From Candidatus Sumerlaeia bacterium (GTDB lineage Bacteria > Sumerlaeota > Sumerlaeia > SLMS01 > JAHLLQ01): DNA of 64,000 nt. The DNA lies in the NCBI GenBank assembly GCA_019634695.1, contig JAHCAW010000006.1:62001-126000 (forward strand). The letters run 5' to 3'. How positions within the stretch are numbered: the stretch's first letter is position 1; every line of letters starts with the position of its first letter. The position numbers were made by a program, and so were the translations under genes. Shown in pieces: positions 7,782 to 17,665 of the stretch. The notes beneath the pieces were generated by a model. That model had not been told where the DNA came from, searched no databases, and saw only the letters and a list, made by a program, of their open reading frames with translations.

Positions 7782-9527
7782 ATGTCGGACGCAGGCACCG
7801 GCAACGACGCCCCGAACCTCAGCAAGGTCGAGCACCTCAAGATCGCCAGCCAGGGCCTTTACGGCACCCTGCAGGAGAGTCTCGAGAGCGACAGCGACCA
7901 CTTCAGCGAGGACGAGATCCAGCTCCTCAAGCACCATGGCAGCTATCAGCAGGACGACCGGGACGCCCGGCGCGAGCGCCGCAAAGCCGGCCTCGACAAG
8001 GACTACAAGCTCATGGTCCGCACCAAGACTCCCGGCGGACGCATGACCGCCGCGCAGTACCTGCTGTGCGACGACCTGTCCGACACCTACGGCCAGGGCG
8101 ACCTGCGCATCACCTCGCGCCAGGGCTTCCAGTTCCACGGTGTCCTGAAGAAGAACATCCGCGCCCTGATCCACGATCTCAATCACTTGCAGCACCTGAC
8201 CACCCAGGGCGCCTGCGGCGACGTCGTGCGCAACGTCATGTGCAGCCCGGTCGTCGACATCGACCCGACAAGCGCCAACTGCGGCGTGGACCTGCTGGCC
8301 CTGGCCGAGCGCATCAGCACCCACTTCCTGGCCCAGTCCGGTTCCTACTACGACATCTGGCTCGACGACGAGAAGGTGGACATCGCGCCGGACGGCAGCA
8401 TCCGCTACAAGCAGAAGGGTCCGTCCAAGCCGGTCGAGGAGCCGATCTACGGCAAGCAGTACCTGCCGCGGAAGTTCAAGATCGGCATCGCGCTCGACTC
8501 GGACAACTCGATCGACGTCTACACGCAGGACGTGGGCATCGTGGCGCTGACGGAAGGCGGACGCGTGACGGCCTACGAGGTGCTCGTCGGTGGCGGACTC
8601 GGTTATGGCCACGGCAAGGCGGAGACCTACCCGCGGCTCGGTACGCCGCTCACCTGCGTCGGCGAGAAGGATCTGCTGGCCGTCGTCGAAGGCATCGTCA
8701 AGACGCAGCGCGACCTCGGCAACCGCGAGCAACGCCACCAGGCGCGCCTGAAGTACACGGTCGACCGTCTCGGCATCGACGCCATCCGCGCCAGCGTTGC
8801 CAAGCACGCCGGCATCGCGTTGCCGCCGCCGAGCGGGCGCCGCCCGCTCGACCAGCCCGATCACCTCGGCTGGCACAAGCAGGCCCAGCCCGGCCTCAAC
8901 TACGTCGGCGCGTGGGTCGAGAACGGCCGCATCCGCGACTTCGAGGGGGGCGCGCGCTTCCGCACCGGCCTGCGCCGCATCGTCGAGACCTACCGGCCCT
9001 CCATCCGCCTGACCGGCCACCACAACATTATCCTGGCCGACATCGCCGACGAGCACGTCGCCGCCGTCCAGGCACTGCTCGACGAGCACGGCATCCCGAC
9101 CGATCGCACCATCGAACCGATCCGTCGCCACGAAATGGCCTGCCCCGCGCTGCCGCTCTGCGGACTGGCGCTCGCCGAGGCCGAACGCGAGATGCCCCGC
9201 CTGATGGAACGCCTCGTCGCCCTGGGCCACGCCGAGGACGACGTCGTCATCCGCATGACCGGTTGCCCCAACAGTTGCGCGCGCCCCGAGACCAGCGAGA
9301 TCGGCATCGTTGGCCGCGGACCCGGCAAGTACAACCTCTACGTCGGCGGCGACCGCTTGGGTGCGCGCATGAACAGCCTGCTGGCCGAGAACGTCGAAGG
9401 CGACCGCATGCCCGAGACGATCGCAGCGTTGCTCGCCGCATGGCGACGCGAACGCGCCGCCGGCCAGAGCTTCGGCGATTGGGCCGACGCACGCGGCATG
9501 GATGCCCTGAAACCGATCCTGCCGTAA
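7782..9527 (+). CDS. Assimilatory sulfite reductase, sirohaem/[4Fe-4S] subunit
   Basis: 581 residues with AAGGAG 6 nt before the ATG. It belongs to the sirohaem nitrite/sulfite reductase family, with two ferredoxin-like halves and the cluster-binding cysteines in two motifs near the C-terminus: CPALPLC (Cx5C) and GCPNSC (Cx3C). Other family marks are LRITSRQGFQFHGVLKKN and VGGGLGYGHGKAETYPRL. These favour sulfite reductase (CysI or ferredoxin-type Sir) over nitrite reductase. It reduces sulfite to sulfide by six electrons in the cytoplasm. No CysJ flavoprotein is beside it, so ferredoxin is a likely donor (inference). The sulfide would feed MetY, encoded at 51.6 kb. A bidirectional terminator follows. 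Confidence 0.92.
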   Translation: MSDAGTGNDAPNLSKVEHLKIASQGLYGTLQESLESDSDHFSEDEIQLLKHHGSYQQDDRDARRERRKAGLDKDYKLMVRTKTPGGRMTAAQYLLCDDLSDTYGQGDLRITSRQGFQFHGVLKKNIRALIHDLNHLQHLTTQGACGDVVRNVMCSPVVDIDPTSANCGVDLLALAERISTHFLAQSGSYYDIWLDDEKVDIAPDGSIRYKQKGPSKPVEEPIYGKQYLPRKFKIGIALDSDNSIDVYTQDVGIVALTEGGRVTAYEVLVGGGLGYGHGKAETYPRLGTPLTCVGEKDLLAVVEGIVKTQRDLGNREQRHQARLKYTVDRLGIDAIRASVAKHAGIALPPPSGRRPLDQPDHLGWHKQAQPGLNYVGAWVENGRIRDFEGGARFRTGLRRIVETYRPSIRLTGHHNIILADIADEHVAAVQALLDEHGIPTDRTIEPIRRHEMACPALPLCGLALAEAEREMPRLMERLVALGHAEDDVVIRMTGCPNSCARPETSEIGIVGRGPGKYNLYVGGDRLGARMNSLLAENVEGDRMPETIAALLAAWRRERAAGQSFGDWADARGMDALKPILP

Positions 9528-9542
9528 CACGGACCTGTCGAA

Positions 9543-9581
9543 AAGAAGAATGCGGCCCCGGCAAGGGGCCGCACTCTTCTT
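9543..9581. terminator. Bidirectional hairpin terminator between convergent sir and serC
   Basis: Stem TGCGGCCCC/GGGGCCGCA (9551-9559 with 9565-9573) around a GGCAA loop. It extends outward, after one mismatch, through AAGAAGA (9543-9549) and TCTTCTT (9575-9581). The A-rich and T-rich flanks suit termination on both strands. Confidence 0.8.
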
Positions 9582-9602
9582 AACCACGAACCACGAACCA
9601 CG
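9582..9602 (-). repeat. Heptamer array, three exact units, downstream of serC
   Basis: Three perfect AACCACG units on the plus strand (CGTGGTT reading with serC) at 9582, 9589 and 9596. The array ends 6 bp past the serC stop codon and abuts the terminator hairpin. The same CGTGGTT unit follows metX at 54112. Confidence 0.85.
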
Positions 9603-9608
9603 CGCCCC

Positions 9609-10688
9609 TTACCCGTTGCGGCGCTCGAAGTCCTTCATGAATTCCACAAGCCCCTGCACGCCCTCGATCGGCATCGCGTTGTAGATGCTCGCGCGGATGC
9701 CGCCGACGTTGCGATGGCCCTTCAGTCCCGAGAAGCCCGCCTTCGACGCCTCGGAGACGAACTTGGCCTCGAGCTCCTCGCTCGGCAGCCGCCAGACCAC
9801 GTTCATCAGCGACCGGCTCGCCTTCTCCGCCGGCGTCGTCCAGAACGCGCTCGAGTCCAGGCAGTCGTACAGCACCGCCGCCTTCTTCTCGTTGTACCGC
9901 GCGATCCCGACAGGGCCGCCCTGGTTCTTCAGCCACTTGAACACCAGCGACATCACGTAGATCGCGAAGCACGGCGGCGTGTTGTAGCAGCTCTCGTGTT
10001 CAAGGTGCGTGCGGTACTGCAACATCGGGGGGATGTTGCTGGCGCCCGAGGCGATGAAGTCCTTGCGCGCCACGACCAGCGTCACGCCCGCCGGGCCGAG
10101 GTTCTTCTGCGCGCCCGCGTAGATCAGCGCGTAGCGGCTGACGTCGATCGGACGCGAGAGCATGTCCGAGCTCGCGTCGCAGACCAGCGGCGAATCCACC
10201 ACCGGCTCGCTCTTCCACTGCGTTCCGTAGATCGTGTTGTTCGAGGTGAAGTGCGTGTAGCGCGCGCCCGGCTTGTAGTCCGCCGTCGTCGGGATCGCCG
10301 CGTACTTCCCCGCCTTGCCGCTGGCCGCCACGTGCGCCTGACCGAAGGCGTTCGCTTCCTTGATGGCCTTCGACGACCAGACGCCGGTGTCGAGGTAGTT
10401 CGCCACGCCGCCGGCCAGGAAGTTCATCGGCACCATGAAGAACTGGCTGCTGGCGCCGCCCGACAGGAACAGCACCGCCCAGTCGTCGCCCAGTCCGAGC
10501 AGTTCGCGGCAGCCGGATTCGGCCTCGGCCAGCACCGCGACGAACTCCTTGCCGCGGTGCGAGTGCTCCATCACGCCCACGCCCGAGTTGCCCAGCGACA
10601 GCAGGTTCTCGCGCGCCTCCTCGAGCACCTCGACCGGCAGCACCGCCGGCCCGGCGCTGAAGTTCACCTTCCGCTCCGTGGTCACCAT
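9609..10688 (-). CDS. serC: Phosphoserine aminotransferase
   Basis: 359 residues, the normal length for SerC. Starts MVTTERKVNFSAGPAVLP, with the class V aminotransferase signature SAGPA. HRGKEF, FLSGGASSQF and the PLP lysine in YAGAQKNLGPAG are all present, followed by GMRASIYNAMP-like (GGIRASIYNAMPIEGV) near the C-terminus. It converts 3-phosphohydroxypyruvate and glutamate to phosphoserine and 2-oxoglutarate, and can serve the equivalent pyridoxal step. The start at 10688 has GGAG 10 nt upstream. No serA or serB nearby. Divergent from the NtrC-type regulator, with 219 bp between them. Confidence 0.95.
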   Translation of the reverse strand: MVTTERKVNFSAGPAVLPVEVLEEARENLLSLGNSGVGVMEHSHRGKEFVAVLAEAESGCRELLGLGDDWAVLFLSGGASSQFFMVPMNFLAGGVANYLDTGVWSSKAIKEANAFGQAHVAASGKAGKYAAIPTTADYKPGARYTHFTSNNTIYGTQWKSEPVVDSPLVCDASSDMLSRPIDVSRYALIYAGAQKNLGPAGVTLVVARKDFIASGASNIPPMLQYRTHLEHESCYNTPPCFAIYVMSLVFKWLKNQGGPVGIARYNEKKAAVLYDCLDSSAFWTTPAEKASRSLMNVVWRLPSEELEAKFVSEASKAGFSGLKGHRNVGGIRASIYNAMPIEGVQGLVEFMKDFERRNG

Positions 10689-10846
10689 GGCTCGTTTCTC
10701 CGTGGGCGCCCGTCCGGCAACGCCGGGACCGACCGCCGAGTTGGCCGCAGGATTCCCCCCGCGGCGGGGAGGCGACGCTGCCCAAGCCCGCCGACCCGGG
10801 TCAACGCCGGAAGCCCGGCCCGCGAAATGCCTCGACTCCCCGTCAG

Positions 10847-10869
10847 ACGTGGCGCAATCTGCGCCACGT
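10847..10869. promoter_or_regulatory. Perfect 10-bp dyad upstream of NtrC-family regulator
   Basis: ACGTGGCGCA, a 3-bp ATC centre, then TGCGCCACGT: a perfect inverted repeat 38 bp before the regulator's ATG and 158 bp from the serC start. The inner TGGCGCA..TGCGCCA half-sites look like those bound by Fis-type HTH activators. Autoregulation of the NtrC-type gene, serC, or both is an inference. Confidence 0.55.
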
Positions 10870-10907
10870 GCCCCGTTGTGATACCCCGAGGGGAAGAGTG
10901 TGTCCAA

Positions 10908-12281
<1,374 letters not shown>

Positions 12282-12323
12282 TACGGGTTCGCAAAGATAG
12301 CGACGCAGACTCTCCGGTCCGGA

Positions 12324-12419
12324 GAACTCCGAAGGAGTTCCGTCCATTAGCCCGGGGTTGCCGAGGAACGAGGCTACCCCGGGAAAGAGGTAATATCCAT
12401 TACAACCCCAACGGGGTTG
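12324..12419 (+). repeat. Three-hairpin repeat module, copy 1
   Basis: A 17-bp triloop hairpin GAACTCC-GAA-GGAGTTC (12324-12340); a 10-nt gap; a larger hairpin with stem CCCGGGGT/ACCCCGGG (12351-12383); a 19-nt gap; then the triloop hairpin CAACCCC-AAC-GGGGTTG (12403-12419). A further small hairpin (TCTCCG-GTC-CGGAGA, 12311-12325) directly precedes it. Copy 2 has the same layout inverted. Confidence 0.85.
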
Positions 12420-12520
12420 CGTCAACGTCCGATAGCCGACCGATTCGCGCGCATCGCTGCCGATTGGGCGAGTGGTTCGGAGCATCTGCCGCCCGTCTGG
12501 CCGGCTCTGCTCTCTTGCCG

Positions 12521-12613
12521 CAACCCCTTTGGGGTTGAGGCGAATGCGCGCGTTACCCGGGGTAGCTCGTTCCTCGCAACCCCGGGCTTTGAGATGCAAC
12601 CCCGTTGGGGTTG
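12521..12613 (-). repeat. Three-hairpin repeat module, copy 2 (inverted)
   Basis: Hairpin CAACCCC-TTT-GGGGTTG (12521-12537); an 18-nt gap; larger hairpin with stem CCCGGGGT/ACCCCGGG (12556-12586); a 10-nt gap; then hairpin CAACCCC-GTT-GGGGTTG (12597-12613). Read on the minus strand, it matches copy 1 in order, spacing and the inner CGAGGAACGAG loop of the larger hairpin. Confidence 0.85.
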
Positions 12614-12847
12614 TTCGTTTCGACAATGCCCCGTTGCAGCATTTGCTCTTCGGGTAGCCTGGAAGAATCGAGGCGTCGGGACAGGAACGAGCGGCACGGA
12701 CGGGACGTTGCGGATCCTCGGCGGGCTGCCCGTCCGTGGACTGCCGGCAATCCTCCGAATTCGTATGAGGGAACGCACGGACCTTCACGGACGGACACGG
12801 AACGTCTGGAAGGATTCCGGTCGGCAGGTATAGGATCTGCTTGGAAT

Positions 12848-14884
12848 TCAGGGTTCGTTGGGCACAGCAAACAGTCGCTCCACCGTGAATCCCTGCAGCC
12901 GCGTGTCGGTTTCGCCTGGCACGTGATCGGCCGGCCGCCAGAGGCGGCGCTCGAGGCGCAGGCGAGGCGTGGTCAGCAGGCGTTCAACCACGATATCGAC
13001 GGTCGTCTCGAAACGCCCATTCGGCGGGTGGAGTTCGATGCTGCCGTTCTCTCCCTCGAACGCGAGGCGCAGCACTTCGTCCGGTTCGGGATAGGGCAGG
13101 TTGATGCCCGCGAGATGCAGGCGACAGGTGCCCGGCGGGATGGGTGCATCGAAGAGGGCGATGGCCTCGGCGCGTTCGGTGCGTCGGCGGGTGGTGCCGT
13201 CGGGCGCTATCGACGCCGGGGCCCAGCCGTCGGCGCGGCGCTGTCTCTCCGGGGCCGCCACGGCGACGGTCCCGGGCGGGAAATCACCAAACGCGCGAAC
13301 GGGATCGGTGTGCGCTGCCGCGCGCAGGATCTCATGCCGCGCGCCGATCAGGTGAACGACGTAGTAGTCCGGCCACACCCGCACGAAGGGCGGCACGTTG
13401 GACACGTCCGTGCCCTGCGCCAGCTCACCACGCGACCATGCCGAGCGCCACGTCCAGGCGTCCGGCGCGTGATGGGCCTCCCATGCCGGCACGCGCAGAA
13501 TGACGGCGTCGCGTTCGGTCTCCGGCAGCGCCACGAGTGCGCCGACGGGCTCGAGCGTCACGCCGGGCAGAAAGGGGCGATAGAGCGGCAGCAGTTCCTC
13601 GGGCGTGAAGTAGACGCGCTCGAATCGACCGGCAAGTTCCTTGTTCAGCGCGCGCGAGCTGGCCATCAGCGTCTCGTGCTCGCGGTGCACCAACGTCTCC
13701 ATGTTTCCCGCCACAGCCCCGAGCACCCACGGAGCCAGCACGATCAGAATCCAGGGGCGCTCGCGCCCGAGTCGGTCCAGCGCCCACACGCCCAACGCCG
13801 TCAGCCCGAACAGCCAGGGACCCAGCGCAATCACCGGATACCGGCGACCCTCAAACAATTGCATCCAACCCATCCGCGACACTCCCCACAGGAAACCGAC
13901 AAAGGCGATTGTGGCAAGGATGCCCGTTCCGGCCACCACCAGCAGGAACGGATCGGCCGGGCGCGGCCGGCGCGTGCGCCACGCCGCCACGGCAAGCGCC
14001 AATGGAATCGCCAGCGTCGCCGCGCCGATGACCAGTTCGCCCCACGCATCGGCGACGCTCGGTGTCTTGCGGCCGAACACGGGCCAGTAGACCAGCGCCA
14101 GAAGCAGGTCGGCGACGGTCGGGTCCGCGATCCACTGCGTGCCGACCTCGCGGGCGTAGCCCAGATTGCGCACCAGCGCGGGCAGCCATGGCGCGAATGC
14201 CAGCAGCGCGGCCGCATGGGCCAGGGCGCCTTCGCGCAGGAAGGCGCCGCGGTGCTCGCGCCGCAGCGCCACGAGCACCAGCCAGGCGAGTCCGAGGAAG
14301 CCGAGGAACAGGCCGCCCAGCAGATGGGTCCACAACACGAGCGTCTCGAGAGCCCACACACCGCTCCACAGCAGCATTCGCCGCCGCGGCGCGAGCGTCG
14401 GCTCGCGGAAGAGTTCGAGCATCAACAGCCAGCACGCCAGCGTCGCCGCCGTCAGCACCGCATAATGCCGCATGTCGCCGGCAATGTAGACCACCTGCGC
14501 GCCGAAGAGGAGGCACACCGTCGCGCCGATGCCGGCCCACGCCCCCAGGAACCGCCGCCCGAGACACCATCCCGCCACGCCCATCAGCAGCACGAACGGC
14601 GCATTGAACGCGCGCAGCAGCGCGATCCCGGGCTCGATGCCCAGTGCACGCAGCCCCTCGCGCCACGTCCGCAGCAGCGCATAGTACCCCGGCGGATGCG
14701 CATCGACGCGGACCGCCTCGAGGATGCCATCAAGCGGCTTCGCGACGACGATCGCCGTGAAGATCTCGTCGAGCCAGAAGGACTCCAGCCGGTTGACGCG
14801 CACGACGAAGAGCACCGCGAGTGCGGCAAGGCACACGCCGCCGACAAGGCGCTCGGCGGACTTGCTGGCGGGGGTGTCGGGCAT
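12848..14884 (-). CDS. Polytopic membrane glycosyltransferase, GT39/ArnT-like
   Basis: 678 residues. About ten hydrophobic segments fill residues 15-430; the last 200 residues are soluble and probably extracytoplasmic. The first outer loop has the acidic pair of the GT-C superfamily (LESFWLDEIFTAIVVAKP) and a second loop has VDAHPPGYY, the pattern of PMT/ArnT/dolichyl-mannosyl-transferase-like enzymes that use polyprenyl-phosphate sugars. VYIAGDMRHYAVL is the usual third conserved patch. Acceptor and sugar are unknown. The start at 14884 is preferred over upstream codons because a hydrophobic segment follows directly and AAAGG lies 8 nt upstream. Alone on its strand next to the non-coding repeat region. 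Confidence 0.8.
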   Translation of the reverse strand: MPDTPASKSAERLVGGVCLAALAVLFVVRVNRLESFWLDEIFTAIVVAKPLDGILEAVRVDAHPPGYYALLRTWREGLRALGIEPGIALLRAFNAPFVLLMGVAGWCLGRRFLGAWAGIGATVCLLFGAQVVYIAGDMRHYAVLTAATLACWLLMLELFREPTLAPRRRMLLWSGVWALETLVLWTHLLGGLFLGFLGLAWLVLVALRREHRGAFLREGALAHAAALLAFAPWLPALVRNLGYAREVGTQWIADPTVADLLLALVYWPVFGRKTPSVADAWGELVIGAATLAIPLALAVAAWRTRRPRPADPFLLVVAGTGILATIAFVGFLWGVSRMGWMQLFEGRRYPVIALGPWLFGLTALGVWALDRLGRERPWILIVLAPWVLGAVAGNMETLVHREHETLMASSRALNKELAGRFERVYFTPEELLPLYRPFLPGVTLEPVGALVALPETERDAVILRVPAWEAHHAPDAWTWRSAWSRGELAQGTDVSNVPPFVRVWPDYYVVHLIGARHEILRAAAHTDPVRAFGDFPPGTVAVAAPERQRRADGWAPASIAPDGTTRRRTERAEAIALFDAPIPPGTCRLHLAGINLPYPEPDEVLRLAFEGENGSIELHPPNGRFETTVDIVVERLLTTPRLRLERRLWRPADHVPGETDTRLQGFTVERLFAVPNEP

Positions 14885-14993
14885 CGGCGGCCTTTCGATG
14901 CAGGAGGTTTGACGCCGCACGGGATTGCCGGGCAATCGGCAATGCGCGGGCGGGGGCTTGACGCGATACCGTGTCCCGCGCATTGTGCCGGGC

Positions 14994-15257
14994 ATGACCG
15001 TGCGCGACGTCATGTGCCTGTGTGGGCGGATCGACAACTTCACCGAGATGGTGATGTGCCCGCTGTGCGGCAAGGCGCTGTGCAAGGGGTGTGCGGTGGG
15101 CGCACCGCAACAGGCCGGCTGCTGCGGACGTCGGCGCACCTGTCACGACCAGCCGCCGCATCCGGCCGCCGAGGGCTTCGACAAGCCCCCCTTCCGGCCG
15201 GCTCCCGCGCCTCCTGCCCCGCGCGGTTGGCTCGCCCGCTTGCTCGGCCGTCGATGA
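14994..15257 (+). CDS. Small cysteine-rich, probably zinc-binding protein
   Basis: 87 residues, unrecognised. The first half has eight cysteines, two of them in CLC, then MCPLCGKALCKGC and later CCGRRRTC, a spacing that suggests one or two zinc knuckles. The second half is Pro/Ala-rich and ends with a short basic-hydrophobic helix (RGWLARLLGRR) that could bind a membrane or nucleic acid. A TTGACG box lies at 14958, about 30 bp upstream of the ATG, so the leader would be very short. It could be a shadow of random GC-rich sequence, but the clustered CxxC motifs make a real gene more likely. Confidence 0.5.
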   Translation: MTVRDVMCLCGRIDNFTEMVMCPLCGKALCKGCAVGAPQQAGCCGRRRTCHDQPPHPAAEGFDKPPFRPAPAPPAPRGWLARLLGRR

Positions 15258-15266
15258 GGACTCGAC

Positions 15267-16226
15267 TCAGTTTCGGGTCAGGTGCGTGCCGGTCTTGCCG
15301 TCGAGCGCGTCGGCGATGTGCTCAAGGTCCGTGATGATTGCATGCGGGCTCGCGTGGGGAGAGTTCTCGACGAAGTCGAGTGCCGCCTCAATCTTCGGGC
15401 CCATGGTGCCCTCGGGGAATTGCCCCTCGGCCAGCAGGCGCCGCGCCTCGGCGATCGTCAGACTGTCGAGCGCGCGTGCGTTCGGCGTCCGATAATCCAC
15501 CATCACCTTCTCGACGCCCGTGGCAATCACCAGCCGGCCGACGCCGAGCTCGATCGCCAGCAGGGCCGACGTGCGATCCTTACCGATCACCGCGTCCACG
15601 CCGATAAAGTCGCCGTTTGCATCCTGGCATACCGGGATGCCGCCGCCGCCGCAGCAGACCAGCAGCTCGCTCTCGTCCGCCAGCCGGCGGATCATGTCGA
15701 TCTGCATGATGCGCTTGGGCAGCGGCGACGGCACGACGATGCGGAACTCCTCGTTGTCGAACTCGCGCAGCGGCCAGCCGTACTTCTCCTTCAGCAGCAT
15801 GGCTTGCGCTTTCTTGAGGTACGTGCCGACGGGCTTCGTGGGATTCTTGAAGGCCGGATCGTCGGGGTCCACTTCGACGTTGGTGACGATGGCGCTGGCG
15901 GTGATGTCGGCCCGTCCGCGATGGCGCAGCTCATTGTTCAGGCATTGGGCGATCATGAAGCCCATGCCGGCCTGCGTGTCGGCCACGCACAGGTGCAGCG
16001 GAATTGGGTACACTTCGCAGGCGGACAGCTCGACGCGCCGCAGGATGCTGCCCACCTGCGGCCCATTGCCGTGCGTCACCATGATCTCGTGGCCGCGCAC
16101 GATCAGCTCGACGAGGTGGCGCGTGGATACCTGCGTGCGCGCAAACTGCTGGCCGATGTTGCCTTCCTCGCCCTTGACCGAAATGGCGTTTCCGCCCAGC
16201 GCGATCACGATCATCTTGGGATTCAT
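15267..16226 (-). CDS. arcC: Carbamate kinase
   Basis: 319 residues, normal length. Amino-acid-kinase fold with the family's motifs: VIALGGNAI at residues 6-14, VTHGNGPQVG, LCVADTQAGMGFMIAQ, VPSPLPKRI, CCGGGGIPV and DAVIGKDRTSALLA. The reaction is carbamoyl phosphate + ADP to ATP + carbamate (catabolic), or the reverse. No arcA, arcB or allantoin/agmatine genes are adjacent, so the source of carbamoyl phosphate is unknown. The start at 16226 has GGGAG about 8 nt upstream. 117 bp downstream of hemL on the same strand, so it may be the last gene of the hem transcript (inference). Confidence 0.92.
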   Translation of the reverse strand: MNPKMIVIALGGNAISVKGEEGNIGQQFARTQVSTRHLVELIVRGHEIMVTHGNGPQVGSILRRVELSACEVYPIPLHLCVADTQAGMGFMIAQCLNNELRHRGRADITASAIVTNVEVDPDDPAFKNPTKPVGTYLKKAQAMLLKEKYGWPLREFDNEEFRIVVPSPLPKRIMQIDMIRRLADESELLVCCGGGGIPVCQDANGDFIGVDAVIGKDRTSALLAIELGVGRLVIATGVEKVMVDYRTPNARALDSLTIAEARRLLAEGQFPEGTMGPKIEAALDFVENSPHASPHAIITDLEHIADALDGKTGTHLTRN

Positions 16227-16343
16227 GCGCGGTGCTCCCGCTCGCCTGCTGCCGGAACTGTCCCGACGACAACGACTCTGCACCCGGCGAGTCTGCCGGG
16301 GCAAGCAGCGGCCCTTGTTGCGCTTCGCGGAATCTCTTGGTGG

Positions 16344-17642
<1,299 letters not shown>

Positions 17643-17665
17643 GGTGGAAAACTCCGGAAAGGGTG

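Larger units (their letters stand above)
12282..12847. other. 566-bp gene-free region carrying the hairpin element
   Basis: No credible coding sequence. Bases 12311-12613 are dominated by short perfect hairpins arranged in two inverted modules (annotated separately), with a 101-bp spacer at 12420-12520. Bases 12614-12847 show nothing I can assign. Confidence 0.7.

Noticed and set aside
7737-9587. A 616-codon minus-strand frame opposite sulfite reductase
   Set aside because: The plus strand carries all cluster and sirohaem motifs, and the antisense frame has no recognisable domain.
10851-10864. Sigma-54 promoter inside the dyad before the NtrC-type gene
   Set aside because: GG and GC are 10 bp apart, but the -12 box reads GCGC instead of TTGC, and GC-rich sequence gives such matches often.
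12605-15334. A 909-codon plus-strand frame opposite the GT39-like gene
   Set aside because: The translation is charged and repetitive, and it runs through the hairpin element and a membrane-protein gene on the other strand.
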